Source of the DNA: Microbacterium esteraromaticum
GTDB lineage: Bacteria > Actinomycetota > Actinomycetes > Actinomycetales > Microbacteriaceae
DNA length: 64,000 nucleotides
Assembly (NCBI RefSeq): GCF_017303215.1
Contig: NZ_JAEMWU010000001.1
Location: 2,294,001 to 2,358,000 of the forward strand
Direction of reading: 5' to 3'
Translations under genes and position numbers: made by a program
Part shown: positions 8,984 to 17,764 of the stretch, one piece after another
How the letters are laid out: each line of letters begins with the position of its first letter
Position numbering within the stretch: position 1 is the stretch's first letter
The notes under the pieces: generated by a model
The model's database searches: none
What the model saw: the letters and a program-made list of their open reading frames with translations, nothing else
What the model was told of the DNA's origin: nothing

Positions 8984-9835
8984 TCAGATCATGCTCTTGG
9001 TGTGCCAGACCGTCTTCGTCTCGGTGAATGCTGTGATGCGATCGAGGCTCGGTTCGGCGGATGCCGGGCGCAGCACGCGCTTGAGTGTGTCGGCCGCCGC
9101 GATCTCGAGGTCGACCCAGTCGAGGGCCCCCGCTCCGGTGAGATCCAGGGCGTTGACGTCGGCGTGCGAGGCGAGCCAGGGCGCGACCTCGGCGGCCGAA
9201 CCGGTGAGCACGTTCACGACGCCGCCGGGCACATCGCTGGTCGCGAGCACCTCTGCCAGGCTGATCGCCGACAGCGGGTAATGCTCGCTCGCGACGACGA
9301 CCACCGCGTTGCCCGCCACCAGAGCCGGCGCGACGACCGAGACGAGCCCGAGCAGCGCCGAGTCCTGTGGCGCGACCGTCGCGACGACACCGGTCGGCTC
9401 GGGTACGGAGATGTTGAAGTACGGCCCCGCCACGGGATTGGCGTTTCCGGTGACCTGAGCGTACTTGTCGCACCACCCCGCGTACCAGACCCACAGGTCG
9501 ATGGCGGCGTCCACCTGCGTTCCGGCGGCGGCCGCGGTCACGCCCTCCTGAGCGACGATCTCGTCGACGAACTGGGCGCGACGACCCTCCAGGATCTCGG
9601 CGACCCGGTAGAGCACCTGACCGCGGTTGTACGCGGTCGCACCCGACCAGCCCTTCACGGCGCCGCGCGCGGCGACGACGGCATCCCGGGCATCCTTCCG
9701 CGAGGCCTTCGCGGCGTTGGCGAGGAACTCGCCCTTCGCCGAGCGCACCTCGTAGGTGCGTCCCGATTCGCTGCGCGGGAACGCACCGCCGATGGCCAGC
9801 TTGTACGTCTTCGGAACGGTCAGTCGCTTGCTCAT
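8984..9835 (-). CDS. Truncated aldehyde dehydrogenase family protein, catalytic half missing
   Basis: A 283-aa protein resembling only the N-terminal NAD-binding part of aldehyde dehydrogenases (usually about 480 aa). The catalytic glutamate (ELGGK) and the cysteine loop are absent, and the conserved active-site Asn region (PWNFP in its partner) is replaced by PQDSALL. It ends cleanly with its own stop and terminator, and the frame is intact, so it does not look decayed. It starts with ATG overlapping the full ALDH by 4 nt (ATGA). A non-catalytic partner subunit of the upstream ALDH is the likely role, by inference. Confidence 0.82.
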   Translation of the reverse strand: MSKRLTVPKTYKLAIGGAFPRSESGRTYEVRSAKGEFLANAAKASRKDARDAVVAARGAVKGWSGATAYNRGQVLYRVAEILEGRRAQFVDEIVAQEGVTAAAAGTQVDAAIDLWVWYAGWCDKYAQVTGNANPVAGPYFNISVPEPTGVVATVAPQDSALLGLVSVVAPALVAGNAVVVVASEHYPLSAISLAEVLATSDVPGGVVNVLTGSAAEVAPWLASHADVNALDLTGAGALDWVDLEIAAADTLKRVLRPASAEPSLDRITAFTETKTVWHTKSMI

Positions 9836-11274
9836 GCCGATGCTCCCTTGAGGTATGCGGTCAGGCCGTGTCGGCCGCCCTCGCGCCCGTATCCCGACTC
9901 CTTGTACCCGCCGAACGGGCTGGCCGGGTCGAACCGGTTGAAGGTGTTCGCCCACACGACACCGGCACGCAGCTTGTCGGCCACGGCGAGGATGCGCGAC
10001 CCCTTATCGCTCCAGATGCCCGCCGACAGGCCGTACGGGGTGTTGTTCGCCTTCGCGATCGCCTCGGCCGGGGTGCGGAAGGTCAGCACCGACAGCACCG
10101 GACCGAAGATCTCGTCGCGCGCGATGCGATGCGACGCCTCGACACCGGTGAAGATGGTCGGCGCGAACCAGAAACCCTTGTCGGGGATCGCGCAGTCGGC
10201 GGTCCAGCGCTCGGCGCCCTCGCTCTCGCCGACCGCGCTGAGTTCGCGGATGCGCTCGAGCTGGGCCGCGGAGTTGATCGCACCGATATCGGTGTTCTTG
10301 TCGAGCGGGTCCCCCAGGCGCAGAGTCGACAGTCGGTGCTTCAGGCGGTCCACGACCTCGTCGTGAATCGACTCCTGCACCAGCAGCCGGCTCCCGGCGC
10401 AGCACACGTGACCCTGGTTGAAGAAGATGCCGTTGACGATCCCCTCGACCGCCTGGTCGATCGGCGCGTCGTCGAAGACGATGTTGGCCGCCTTACCGCC
10501 CAGTTCCAGCGTGACCCGCTTGTCGGTTCCCGCGACGGCCCTGGCGATGTTGCGTCCCACGCCGGTCGACCCCGTGAAGGCGATCTTGTCGACGTCGGCG
10601 TGCCGCACCAGCGTCGCGCCGGTCGCCCCGGCCCCGGTGACGATGTTGACGACGCCGGCGGGCAGGTCGGCCTGCTGCACGATCTCGGCGAAGATCAACG
10701 CCGTCAGCGGCGTCGTCTCGGCCGGCTTGAGCACCACGGTGTTGCCCGCGGCCAGTGCCGGAGCGATCTTCCACGCGAGCATCAGCAGCGGGAAGTTCCA
10801 CGGAATGATCTGCCCCGCCACGCCCAGCGCCTTGGGGTCGGCTCCGAGGCCCGCGTAGTCAAGTTTGTCGGCCCAGCCCGCGTAGTAGAAGAACCAGGAT
10901 GCCACCAGCGGCACATCCACGTCGCGGCTCTCCTTGATCGGCTTGCCGTTGTCGAGGCTCTCTGCCACGGCGAGCTCGCGTGCGCGCTCCTGCACGAGAC
11001 GTGCGATGCGGAACAGGTACTTGCCGCGGTCGCGCCCGCTCATCTTCGACCACACCTTGTCGTGCGCGCGGCGGGCAGCCGCGACGGCGCGATCGATGTC
11101 GTCGTCGGATGCCGATGCGACCTCGGCGATGCGGGACTCATCGGCGGGAGAGATCGTGTGGAAGCTCGACCCGGTGCCGTCGACGAACTCACCGTCGATG
11201 AACAGCCCGTAGCTCTCACGCAGGTTCAGGACTGCCTTGGACTCGGGTGCGGGAGCGTATTCCAGGAATGACAT
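9832..11274 (-). CDS. NAD(P)-dependent aldehyde dehydrogenase
   Basis: A full-length 480-aa ALDH oxidising an aldehyde to a carboxylate. Visible are N160 (PWNFP), the cofactor turn TGSTGVGR (234-241), general base E257 (LELGGK) and nucleophile C291 (GHVCCAGS). It follows deoC by 14 nt, so acetaldehyde released by DeoC, or a related sugar aldehyde, is the probable substrate; this is inferred from context. ATG at 11274 is chosen because a longer open frame runs back into deoC without a plausible start. Confidence 0.92.
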   Translation of the reverse strand: MSFLEYAPAPESKAVLNLRESYGLFIDGEFVDGTGSSFHTISPADESRIAEVASASDDDIDRAVAAARRAHDKVWSKMSGRDRGKYLFRIARLVQERARELAVAESLDNGKPIKESRDVDVPLVASWFFYYAGWADKLDYAGLGADPKALGVAGQIIPWNFPLLMLAWKIAPALAAGNTVVLKPAETTPLTALIFAEIVQQADLPAGVVNIVTGAGATGATLVRHADVDKIAFTGSTGVGRNIARAVAGTDKRVTLELGGKAANIVFDDAPIDQAVEGIVNGIFFNQGHVCCAGSRLLVQESIHDEVVDRLKHRLSTLRLGDPLDKNTDIGAINSAAQLERIRELSAVGESEGAERWTADCAIPDKGFWFAPTIFTGVEASHRIARDEIFGPVLSVLTFRTPAEAIAKANNTPYGLSAGIWSDKGSRILAVADKLRAGVVWANTFNRFDPASPFGGYKESGYGREGGRHGLTAYLKGASA

Positions 11275-11288
11275 ATGCGCTCTCCTTC

Positions 11289-12290
11289 TCAGTCGATCGT
11301 GACGTAGTCGGGGCCGGAGTAGTGGCCGGAGATCATCTTCTGGCGCTGCAGCAGCACGTCGTTGAGCAGGCTCGACGCGCCAAACCGGAACAGGTGTGGT
11401 TGCAGCCACTCCTCGCCGGTCGTCTCGGCGACGGTGACGAGATACTTGATCGCGTCCTTCGACGAGCGGATGCCACCGGCCGGCTTCACACCGATCTTCT
11501 CGCCGGTGGCGCGGTGCCAATCGCGCACCGTCTCGAGCATGAGCAACGTGGTCGGCAGCGTCGCAGCCGGCTGCACCTTGCCCGTGGAGGTCTTGATGAA
11601 GTCGCCTCCGGCGAGGATCGACAGCCATGAGGCGCGCTTGATGTTGTCGTAGGTGTTCAGCTCGCCGGTCTCCATGATGACCTTCAGCGAGGCATAGCTG
11701 CCGTCCTCGCGGCGGCAGGCCTCCTTGACCCGGGCGATCTGGTCGAAGACCAGTCCGTAGCGGCCTTCCAGGAAGGCGCCGCGGTCGATCACCATGTCGA
11801 TCTCATCGGCGCCGGCGGCGACAGCATCCGCCGTGTCGGCGAGTTTGATCTCCAGCGACGCGCGGCCCGACGGGAAGGCCGTGGCCACCGCGGCCACCGC
11901 GATGCGGCCGTCGTCAGGGTCTCCGTGCAGGTCGCCGAGCGCGTCGACCGCATGGCCGACCATGTCGCCGTAGACGCAGACGGCTGCCACCAGCGGAGTA
12001 CTCGGGTCTGCGGCATCCGGGTTCTTCGCCTTCGCAACCAGCGAGCGCACCTTGCCGGCCGTGTCGGCCCCTTCGAGTGTGGTCAGGTCGATCAACGAGA
12101 CGATCTTGTCGAGTGCCCAGGCCTTCGACGTCGTCTTGATCGAACGTGTGCCGAGTGCGGCTGCGCGCTGTTCCAGGCCGACGGCGTCGACGCCGGGCAG
12201 GCCGTGCAGGAAGCGCCGCAGGGTCTGGTCGTCGGGTTCACCGCCGAGCACGTCGACCGCCGTTCGGCGGGCCAGTTCCGTGGTCGTCAC
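11289..12290 (-). CDS. deoC: Deoxyribose-phosphate aldolase
   Basis: Class I aldolase (333 aa) splitting 2-deoxyribose 5-phosphate into glyceraldehyde 3-phosphate and acetaldehyde. The Schiff-base lysine is K203 in LKVIMETG; K233/K238 lie in DFIKTSTGK, and EIDMVID (163-169) supplies the catalytic Asp. An N-terminal extension of about 50 residues makes it longer than E. coli DeoC (259 aa), as in eukaryote-like and many actinobacterial forms. The start overlaps the regulator stop by 4 nt (ATGA). It leads into two ALDH genes, giving a deoxynucleoside or deoxyribose catabolic unit. Confidence 0.95.
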   Translation of the reverse strand: MTTTELARRTAVDVLGGEPDDQTLRRFLHGLPGVDAVGLEQRAAALGTRSIKTTSKAWALDKIVSLIDLTTLEGADTAGKVRSLVAKAKNPDAADPSTPLVAAVCVYGDMVGHAVDALGDLHGDPDDGRIAVAAVATAFPSGRASLEIKLADTADAVAAGADEIDMVIDRGAFLEGRYGLVFDQIARVKEACRREDGSYASLKVIMETGELNTYDNIKRASWLSILAGGDFIKTSTGKVQPAATLPTTLLMLETVRDWHRATGEKIGVKPAGGIRSSKDAIKYLVTVAETTGEEWLQPHLFRFGASSLLNDVLLQRQKMISGHYSGPDYVTID

Positions 12291-13222
12291 ATCTCCTCCA
12301 AGAGTTCAAGGGCAGTGGATTCATCGGTCACCAGAACGGAGCACAGTCCGTTGCTGACGACTGTACGCGCGATGTCGTGCTTCGAGGCGCCCGCGGTCAC
12401 GAAGATCGCGCGTTCTGCGGAGCGCAGGCTGTCGAGGCCGATGCCGACGGTCCTGGCATCGAGTTGAGGGTCGACGATGTTCCCGTCGGCGTCGATGTAC
12501 CGCCCGAGCACGTCGCCCACCGCGCCACGGCGCGAGAGTTCAGCGATGTCCTGCGCCGCGAGGTACCCGTTCTCGACGTGCGCGGATCCCGCGTCGCACG
12601 GGCCGGCTGTGAACAGCACGGTGTTCGCCCGGGCAGCACGGTCGAGGATCGCCGCGATCGTTCGGTCCGCTTCGATCGCCAGCTTCGTCTCGACGCGCTC
12701 GAGGATCGCGGGGCTGGGCAGCAGCACTGCCTGTCCGGCGCCGCGCTGGGCCATCGTGACGGCGACGGATGCCGCGCCGCCAGAGCGACGGTTCAAGCTC
12801 ACGCCGCCGTTCGCCTGGACGACGGTGACGCCCGTCGCCCACCCCTGCGGAAGGGCGTCGGCGACGGCGGTGAGGGTGCGCCCCCAGCTGACGGCGATCT
12901 CGCGAGGTACCGGACGCAGAGCCATGATCAATTCCGCGGCCGCTGCCGCGACGTGGGAGAGCAGGGCGTCCGGATTGTCGACGGCGGGGACGACGACGGC
13001 ATCCTTCAGCCCGAAACGCGCGACGAGCGCGCGTTCCACACCGAGTCGGCGCGCCCGCGGGTGCACGATCTCGATGCGGACGATGCCCTGTTCGCGCGCC
13101 TGCACAAGCAGACGCCCGACCTTCCAGCGCGAGATGCCCAGCAAAGCGCCGATCTCGTCCTGAGTCTTGTTCTCGTCGTACGACAGTTCCGCGACCCTGA
13201 CCATCAGCAGTTCGTCATCCAC
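12287..13222 (-). CDS. SorC family transcriptional regulator
   Basis: About 311 aa. An N-terminal helix-turn-helix (TQDEIGALLGISRWKVGRLL, about residues 23-42) precedes a SorC-type sugar-phosphate-binding domain. It heads the deoC-ALDH-ALDH operon and overlaps deoC by 4 nt, so it very likely autoregulates the unit in response to a phosphorylated deoxysugar. Start choice: an AGGAGG abuts the ATG at 13228 with no spacing, whereas the GTG at 13222 sits 6 nt from it, so GTG is preferred. The upstream 107 bp should hold the promoter and operator, but no clear palindrome was found. Confidence 0.87.
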   Translation of the reverse strand: MDDELLMVRVAELSYDENKTQDEIGALLGISRWKVGRLLVQAREQGIVRIEIVHPRARRLGVERALVARFGLKDAVVVPAVDNPDALLSHVAAAAAELIMALRPVPREIAVSWGRTLTAVADALPQGWATGVTVVQANGGVSLNRRSGGAASVAVTMAQRGAGQAVLLPSPAILERVETKLAIEADRTIAAILDRAARANTVLFTAGPCDAGSAHVENGYLAAQDIAELSRRGAVGDVLGRYIDADGNIVDPQLDARTVGIGLDSLRSAERAIFVTAGASKHDIARTVVSNGLCSVLVTDESTALELLEEM

Positions 13223-13341
13223 GGGCATCCTCCTCTCGCCTTCAGCATAGGAGCTTGCCGACGAACGCGCATCGGCGTGCTCAGATGAGCACTCACATGC
13301 GGTTGTACTGCGCATTCGTTGCGCGCGACGCGCGGAACGCC

Positions 13342-13376
13342 GAAGCCCCCTCCGATCGATGATCGAAGGGGGCTTC
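13342..13376 (-). terminator. Intrinsic terminator after clpP2
   Basis: Stem GAAGCCCCC (13342-13350) with GGGGGCTTC (13368-13376), plus extra pairing inside the loop (the GATCGATGATC region). It lies 15 bp beyond the clpP2 stop on the minus strand and upstream of nothing on the plus strand. Confidence 0.75.
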
Positions 13377-13390
13377 AGTGTCAGGTCGCG

Positions 13391-14032
13391 TCAGCCGCGC
13401 TTGCGCGAGGTCAGCACCTGGTCGACGATGCCGTACTCGAGCGCCTCCTGAGCGGAGAGGATCTTGTCGCGGTCGATGTCCTTGTTGACCTGCTCGGTCG
13501 CCTTGCCGGTGTGCTTGGCCATGGTCTCTTCGAGCCACGTGCGCATCCGCAGGATCTCGGCCGCCTGAATCTCGATGTCGGATGCCTGACCGTGGCCGGC
13601 CTCACCCATGGCGGGCTGGTGCATCAGGACGCGCGCGTTGGGCAGGGCCAGACGCTTGCCGGGAGCACCCGCTGCGAGCAGCACGGAGGCCGCCGATGCC
13701 GCCTGGCCGAGGACGACGGTCTGGATGTGCGGCGCCACGTACTGCATCGTGTCGTAGATCGCGGTCATCGCCGTGAACGAGCCACCGGGCGAGTTGATGT
13801 ACATCGTGATGTCGCGCTCGGCGTCCTGGCTCTCCAGAACCAGCAGCTGCGCCATGACGTCATCGGCCGATGCGTCGTCGACCTGCACGCCGAGGAAGAT
13901 CACGCGGTCTTCGAACAGCTTGTTGTAGGGGTCCTGACGCTTGAAGCCGTAGGCCGTGCGCTCTTCGAACTGCGGCAGCACGTAGCGGCTGGAGGGGAGG
14001 TTGCCGGCGGCGCGGAAAGTGGGGGTGTACAT
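13391..14032 (-). CDS. clpP2: ATP-dependent Clp protease proteolytic subunit (ClpP2-type)
   Basis: A 213-aa serine peptidase subunit. The catalytic triad is S113 (GQAASAA), H138 (LMHQP) and D185 (NKDIDRD). It is the second gene of a ClpP pair, 15 nt after clpP1; actinobacteria need both to form the mixed tetradecamer that docks ClpX or ClpC. The N-terminus is longer than in ClpP1, consistent with a short propeptide. A terminator follows directly. Confidence 0.95.
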   Translation of the reverse strand: MYTPTFRAAGNLPSSRYVLPQFEERTAYGFKRQDPYNKLFEDRVIFLGVQVDDASADDVMAQLLVLESQDAERDITMYINSPGGSFTAMTAIYDTMQYVAPHIQTVVLGQAASAASVLLAAGAPGKRLALPNARVLMHQPAMGEAGHGQASDIEIQAAEILRMRTWLEETMAKHTGKATEQVNKDIDRDKILSAQEALEYGIVDQVLTSRKRG

Positions 14033-14047
14033 AGGTGTCTTCCTGCC

Positions 14048-14638
14048 TTACTTGTCCGCGCCGGTGCCGCCGCCGCCGTGCACGTCGCTGGCGTGCTCGC
14101 GGATGTGGTCGACGAATCCGTACTCGAGGGCCTCATCGGCGGTGAACCAGCGGTCGCGGTCGCCGTCCTCGTTGATCTGCTCGACCGTCTTGCCGGTCTG
14201 CGATGCCGTGATCTCGGCGAGGCGACGCTTCATCGAGAGGATCAGCTGCGCCTGAGTCTGGATGTCGCTGGCCGTTCCGCCGAAGCCGCCGTGCGGCTGG
14301 TGCAGCAGCACGCGGGCGTTCGGGGTGATGTAGCGCTTGCCCTTGGTGCCGCTGGTCAGCAGGAGCTGTCCCATCGAGGCGGCCATGCCGATGCCGACGG
14401 TGACAATGTCGTTCGGCACGAACTGCATCGTGTCGTAGATCGCCATTCCCGCGGTGATCGAACCACCGGGCGAGTTGATGTAGAGGTAGATGTCCTTCTC
14501 GGGATCTTCGGCGGCGAGAAGGAGGATCTTGGCGCAGATCTCGTTCGCGTTCTCATCGCGCACCTCAGAGCCCAGCCAGATGATGCGATCCTTCAGCAGC
14601 CTGTCGAAGACGCTCGTCGCCATCAGAGGTTCAGCCAT
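14048..14638 (-). CDS. clpP1: ATP-dependent Clp protease proteolytic subunit (ClpP1-type)
   Basis: A 196-aa ClpP peptidase subunit with S88 (GMAASMG), H113 (LLHQP) and D158 (NEDGDRD) as the triad. It has a Gly-rich C-terminal tail. ATG at 14638 follows a GGAG ribosome site at good spacing. It is transcribed before clpP2 as a bicistronic unit; the 81-bp spacer to the upstream TPR gene probably holds the promoter. I looked for a ClgR-type operator and saw none that was convincing. Confidence 0.95.
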   Translation of the reverse strand: MAEPLMATSVFDRLLKDRIIWLGSEVRDENANEICAKILLLAAEDPEKDIYLYINSPGGSITAGMAIYDTMQFVPNDIVTVGIGMAASMGQLLLTSGTKGKRYITPNARVLLHQPHGGFGGTASDIQTQAQLILSMKRRLAEITASQTGKTVEQINEDGDRDRWFTADEALEYGFVDHIREHASDVHGGGGTGADK

Positions 14639-14719
14639 GTCAGCTCCTGTTTCCGTGTTTCGGTGATTCGAATCTACCGGCGCGCGGCAGCCTGCTCCCC
14701 CGTGTTCGCCGTCGGCATA

Positions 14720-15196
14720 TCACCGGGGCGGGCGCAGCTCCTGCGCGTAGGCGGTCACCGAACGGCGATAGCGCGGCAAGTGCGGCGCGAGTGCTTGCAG
14801 CGCGACCGACGTCGCCGAGAGCGGATCGCCGGCGGATGCCAGTGACAGGGCGTAGAACGCGGCCACAGCGTCACTGAGCTCTCCCCCACGCCGACGCTCG
14901 GCGCGCAGCAGGTCGAGACTCTCGGCGACGCGACCCAGATTCCGCAGAGTACTCGCGAGTTGAATCACCGCCTGCACGCGCAGCTCCTCGGCAAGCCCCA
15001 GTTCCAGGGCACGTCGGTACAGCGGTTCGGCTTCGCCCTCGCGTCCCGCCGAGTCGCGCGCGCCGGCGCGCTCGAATGCTGCGCGCGCAGCGTCGTCGCA
15101 AAGGGCCGCTAGCGCGTCGATAGCGACGATGCGCTCGTCGTCCGACAGGGACTCATCGTCCCAGACCGCATCGAATCGGGTATCCAGGTCTGTCAT
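14720..15196 (-). CDS. Tetratricopeptide repeat protein
   Basis: A 158-aa, almost entirely alpha-helical, Ala/Leu/Arg-rich protein without signal or membrane segment. It resembles the small TPR_5-type proteins of actinobacteria: repeating helix pairs such as EPLYRRALELG and ALSLASAGD. TPR modules mediate protein-protein contact; no partner is evident. It lies between trigger factor and clpP1 on the same strand, behind the tig terminator, so it probably has its own promoter. A role in the local proteostasis cluster is possible but speculative. Confidence 0.75.
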   Translation of the reverse strand: MTDLDTRFDAVWDDESLSDDERIVAIDALAALCDDAARAAFERAGARDSAGREGEAEPLYRRALELGLAEELRVQAVIQLASTLRNLGRVAESLDLLRAERRRGGELSDAVAAFYALSLASAGDPLSATSVALQALAPHLPRYRRSVTAYAQELRPPR

Positions 15197-15217
15197 GTCA
15201 TCCTCCGCAGACGCAGA

Positions 15218-15245
15218 AGGGGCGGATGCCGCAGCATCCGCCCCT
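15218..15245 (-). terminator. Intrinsic terminator after tig
   Basis: A perfect 12-bp stem, AGGGGCGGATGC (15218-15229) with its complement (15234-15245), closed by the tetraloop CGCA. It lies 13 bp beyond the trigger factor stop and 21 bp before the TPR gene start, so it insulates the two. Confidence 0.85.
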
Positions 15246-15258
15246 ATCCGCGCTCTGG

Positions 15259-16671
15259 TTACTCGGCCTTGTCGGCGTCGTCCTTCGCAGCGGCCTTCTT
15301 CTTGGCCGGAGCCTTCTTCTTGGGCTTCTCCTCAGCCGGAGCCTCCTCAACGGGGGCTTCCTCGGCCGGGGCCTCGTCAGCGGCCTCGTCCTCGGCGTCA
15401 CCGATGAACGCCGACAGGTCGACGGCGGTGCCGTTGCTGTCGACGATCTTGACCTTGCCGAGGGTTGCGGCCAGCGCCTTGTTGCGCGCGACCTCGCCGA
15501 CCAGCGACTGCAGCTGGCCAGCGCCCTGCAGCGCCTCGACGAACTCCTGCGGAGCCATGCCGTACTGAGCGGCCGACTGGATCAGGTACTGGCTGAGCTC
15601 TTCCTGCGAGACCTGCACGTTGGCGCTCTCGGCGATCGTGTCGAGCAGCACCTGGGTGCGGAACTGCTTCTCGCTGGCCTCGGTGACCTCGGCGCGGTGC
15701 TCGTCGTCTTCCAGGCGGTTCTCGGACTCGAGGTGGTTGTGCACCTCGTCCTCGATCAGCTGGGCCGGAACGGGGATCTCGACCTGCTCGAGCAGCGTCT
15801 CGATCAGCTGGTCGCGCGCAGCGGCACCCTGGGTGAAGACGCCCTGCTCAGCGACGCGCTCGGCGAGGCTGTCGCGCAGCTCGGCGATCGTGTCGAACTC
15901 CGAAGCCATCTGCGCGAAGTCGTCGTCTGCCTCGGGCAGCTCGCGCTCCTTGACCGCCTTGAGCGTCACGGCGACCTCGGCCTCTTCACCCGCGTGGTCG
16001 CCACCGACCAGCGTCGAGCGGAAAGTGGTCTCTTCACCGGCAGTGAGCGACTCGAGCGCCTCGTCGATGCCCTCGAGCAGCTGGCCCGAGCCGATCTCGT
16101 ACGACACGCCGTCGGCGCGGTCGATCTCGGTGCCGTCGATGTTCGCGACCAGGTCAAGGTCGACGAAGTCGCCCTTGGCGGCCGGACGGTCGACGGGGAT
16201 CAGGGTGCCGAAGCGGGCACGCAGCTCGTCGAGCTCAGCGTCGACGCCGGCGGCGTCGGCCTCGACGGCGTCGACCGTGATCGTGATGTCCTCGAGGCTG
16301 GGCAGCTCGACCTCGGGACGAACATCGACCTCGATGTCGACCAGCAGGTCGCCCGAGAAGTCCTTCTCGTTCGGCCACTGCGTGATGTCAGCGGCGGGGC
16401 GTCCGACCATGCGCACGCCGTGCTCGGCGGCGGCTTCACGGAAGAAGCCGTCCAGTGCCTCGTTGACGGCGTGCTCGATGACCGCACCGCGACCGACGCG
16501 CTGATCGATGATCGGCGCAGGAACCTTGCCCTTGCGGAAGCCGGGGATCTGCACGTCCTGAGCGATGTGCTCGTACGCGTGCGCGATGCTGGGCTTGAGG
16601 TCCTCGGGGGTGACCGTGATGGTGAGCTTGACCCGGGTCGGGGAAAGCTTCTCGACGGTGCTGTTGGCCAT
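15259..16671 (-). CDS. tig: Trigger factor (ribosome-associated chaperone/PPIase)
   Basis: A 470-aa chaperone that docks at the ribosome exit tunnel. The ribosome-binding signature GFRKGKVP lies at about 44-51, an FKBP-type PPIase domain at about 160-245, and the helical chaperone domain follows. The last 45 or so residues form a low-complexity tail, first Glu/Ala/Pro-rich (APAEEAP repeats) then Lys/Ala-rich, ending acidic; this tail goes beyond the conserved fold and is common in actinobacteria. It lies near clpP1P2, as in many genomes. A tRNA-Pro gene reads toward it 58 bp upstream. Confidence 0.96.
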   Translation of the reverse strand: MANSTVEKLSPTRVKLTITVTPEDLKPSIAHAYEHIAQDVQIPGFRKGKVPAPIIDQRVGRGAVIEHAVNEALDGFFREAAAEHGVRMVGRPAADITQWPNEKDFSGDLLVDIEVDVRPEVELPSLEDITITVDAVEADAAGVDAELDELRARFGTLIPVDRPAAKGDFVDLDLVANIDGTEIDRADGVSYEIGSGQLLEGIDEALESLTAGEETTFRSTLVGGDHAGEEAEVAVTLKAVKERELPEADDDFAQMASEFDTIAELRDSLAERVAEQGVFTQGAAARDQLIETLLEQVEIPVPAQLIEDEVHNHLESENRLEDDEHRAEVTEASEKQFRTQVLLDTIAESANVQVSQEELSQYLIQSAAQYGMAPQEFVEALQGAGQLQSLVGEVARNKALAATLGKVKIVDSNGTAVDLSAFIGDAEDEAADEAPAEEAPVEEAPAEEKPKKKAPAKKKAAAKDDADKAE

Positions 16672-16728
16672 GCTGGGGTATCTCCTTGTGGTTTCCGCAC
16701 GAACGGCGCGGTCGTGAAGTCTGGGCCG

Positions 16729-16805
16729 TGGTCGGGGCGACAGGATTTGAACCTGCGACCTCCCGCTCCCAAAGCGGGCGCTCTACCAAGCTGAGCTACG
16801 CCCCG
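16729..16805 (-). tRNA. tRNA-Pro (UGG), CCA encoded
   Basis: A cloverleaf on the minus strand: acceptor CGGGGCG (16805-16799) pairs with CGCCCCG (16739-16733), with discriminator A at 16732 and genome-encoded CCA at 16731-16729. The anticodon stem CCCGC/GCGGG encloses a TTTGGGA loop with anticodon TGG (16771-16769). The T-arm GGTTCAAATCC is intact. It is co-oriented with tig just downstream. Confidence 0.96.
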
Positions 16806-16929
16806 GCTTGACCCGCGCGCGGGATCGGCCTCAATGAGTCTAACGGACGGGAGCACTCCAACTGTCCGCTATGCTTGACGAGGCGCACCGCACAGCGGGG
16901 CCCACCGGAGGCATCAAGCCCCCGACAGC

Positions 16930-17003
16930 GGGGATGTAGCTTAATGGTAAAGCCTTAGTCTTCCAAACTAATGACGCGGGTTCGATTCCCGTCATCCCCT
17001 CCA
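16930..17003 (+). tRNA. tRNA-Gly (UCC), CCA encoded
   Basis: Acceptor GGGGATG (16930-16936) pairs with CATCCCC (16993-16999); discriminator T is at 17000 and encoded CCA at 17001-17003. The anticodon loop CTTCCAA (16960-16966) gives anticodon TCC (16962-16964). The T-arm GGGTTCGATTCCC is standard. The anticodon stem TTAGT/ACTAA is notably A/T-rich for this genome but fully paired. It faces away from the tRNA-Pro gene; a strong terminator follows at 17042. Confidence 0.95.
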
Positions 17004-17041
17004 TTTCGATCAGAGTGATCCTCACGGATCATCTCGATCAC

Positions 17042-17085
17042 AACGAGTAAGGGCCCCCACCTCGCGGTGGGGGCCCTTACTCGTT
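17042..17085. terminator. Bidirectional terminator, tRNA-Gly / rbpA
   Basis: A 20-bp perfect inverted repeat, AACGAGTAAGGGCCCCCACC (17042-17061) with its complement (17066-17085), loop TCGC. The flanking A/T-rich arm ends give T-runs in both directions. It stops the tRNA-Gly transcript on plus and the rbpA transcript on minus (rbpA stop at 17111). Confidence 0.92.
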
Positions 17086-17110
17086 GTTCTGGGACTGCGG
17101 GGGGCGCGGC

Positions 17111-17467
17111 TCAACGGCCGCCGCGACGCTCCCTCAGCTGCGTGAGCGCATCTTCGAGAAGCTGTTCAGCTTCCTCGTCGGTGCGACGCTCCTTCACGTA
17201 GGCGAGGTGCGTCTTGAACGGCTCGGTCTTCGACAGGGCCGGCGGGTTGCTCTTGTCCCGCCCCGCGGGCAGGCCGCTCTGCGGGTGGTCGATCGTGTCA
17301 GGGATCTCCTCGTCGGGCAGACCGGCGGCGAAGTACCGGACGGTCTCGTTGCCCAATCCGTCCCAGTACGACACGGCGATGCGGTCGGCGTGGTAGCCGT
17401 GATCCTGCTCGCCCATCGGGCCCGAGCCGACCCGCGTACCGCGAATCGCGTTTCCTCCGGTGGACAT
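17111..17467 (-). CDS. rbpA: RNA polymerase-binding protein RbpA
   Basis: A 118-aa actinobacteria-specific activator that binds sigma and the RNA polymerase core and stabilises the open complex. The N-terminus is Gly/Arg-rich (IRGTRVGSG), followed by the core and a C-terminal sigma-interaction helix region (HLAYVKERRTDEEAEQLL). The zinc-type cysteines of some RbpA proteins are not present. The ATG at 17467 shares one base with the secG stop (TGATG), so translation is coupled. The longer open frame upstream is secG sequence in another frame and was not used. Confidence 0.93.
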   Translation of the reverse strand: MSTGGNAIRGTRVGSGPMGEQDHGYHADRIAVSYWDGLGNETVRYFAAGLPDEEIPDTIDHPQSGLPAGRDKSNPPALSKTEPFKTHLAYVKERRTDEEAEQLLEDALTQLRERRGGR

Positions 17468-17715
17468 CAGATCACCTGCAGTTTCGTGATGAGCCCGAGG
17501 GCGACGATCGAGACGAACCACACCAGCGCCAACACGACGGTGAAGCGGTTCAGGTTGCGCTCGGCGAGACCCGACGACCCGACGGCCGCCGACATACCTC
17601 CACCGAACATGTCGGACAAGCCGCCACCGCGACCCTTGTGAAGAAGGATGAGGAGCGTCAGCAGAACGCTGGTGATGCCCATCAGCACTTGCAGTACGAA
17701 CTCGAGTACCTGCAC
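17467..17715 (-). CDS. secG: Preprotein translocase subunit SecG
   Basis: An 82-aa inner-membrane protein of the SecYEG channel. Two transmembrane helices (about 4-24 and 59-78) flank the conserved LLHKGRGGGLSDMFGGG region. The GTG at 17715 is chosen: it follows AAAGG by 7 nt and gives the normal SecG length; the frame continues upstream without a ribosome site. The gene lies behind the tpiA terminator and ends with TGATG into rbpA. The tpiA-secG order is classic in Gram-positives. Confidence 0.92.
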   Translation of the reverse strand: MQVLEFVLQVLMGITSVLLTLLILLHKGRGGGLSDMFGGGMSAAVGSSGLAERNLNRFTVVLALVWFVSIVALGLITKLQVI

Positions 17716-17758
17716 GAAGAAGCCTTTCACGGGGGCCGGTCGACCCACCTAGCCGTCA

Positions 17759-17764
17759 ATTATA
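17759..17764 (-). promoter_or_regulatory. Candidate -10 element for secG-rbpA
   Basis: A perfect TATAAT on the minus strand, directly after the tpiA terminator stem and 43 bp before the secG GTG. No good -35 hexamer is visible at 17-18 bp; the upstream DNA is the GC-rich stem itself. If used, secG-rbpA has its own promoter. Confidence 0.4.

Noticed and set aside
13226..13228. ATG start for the SorC regulator.
   Set aside because: AGGAGG touches this ATG with no spacing, while the GTG two codons later has a 6-nt spacing; the GTG was preferred.
15226..16794. A 500-codon open frame on + opposite trigger factor.
   Set aside because: It is fully antisense to tig with no ribosome site and shadow composition; tig has unmistakable family motifs.
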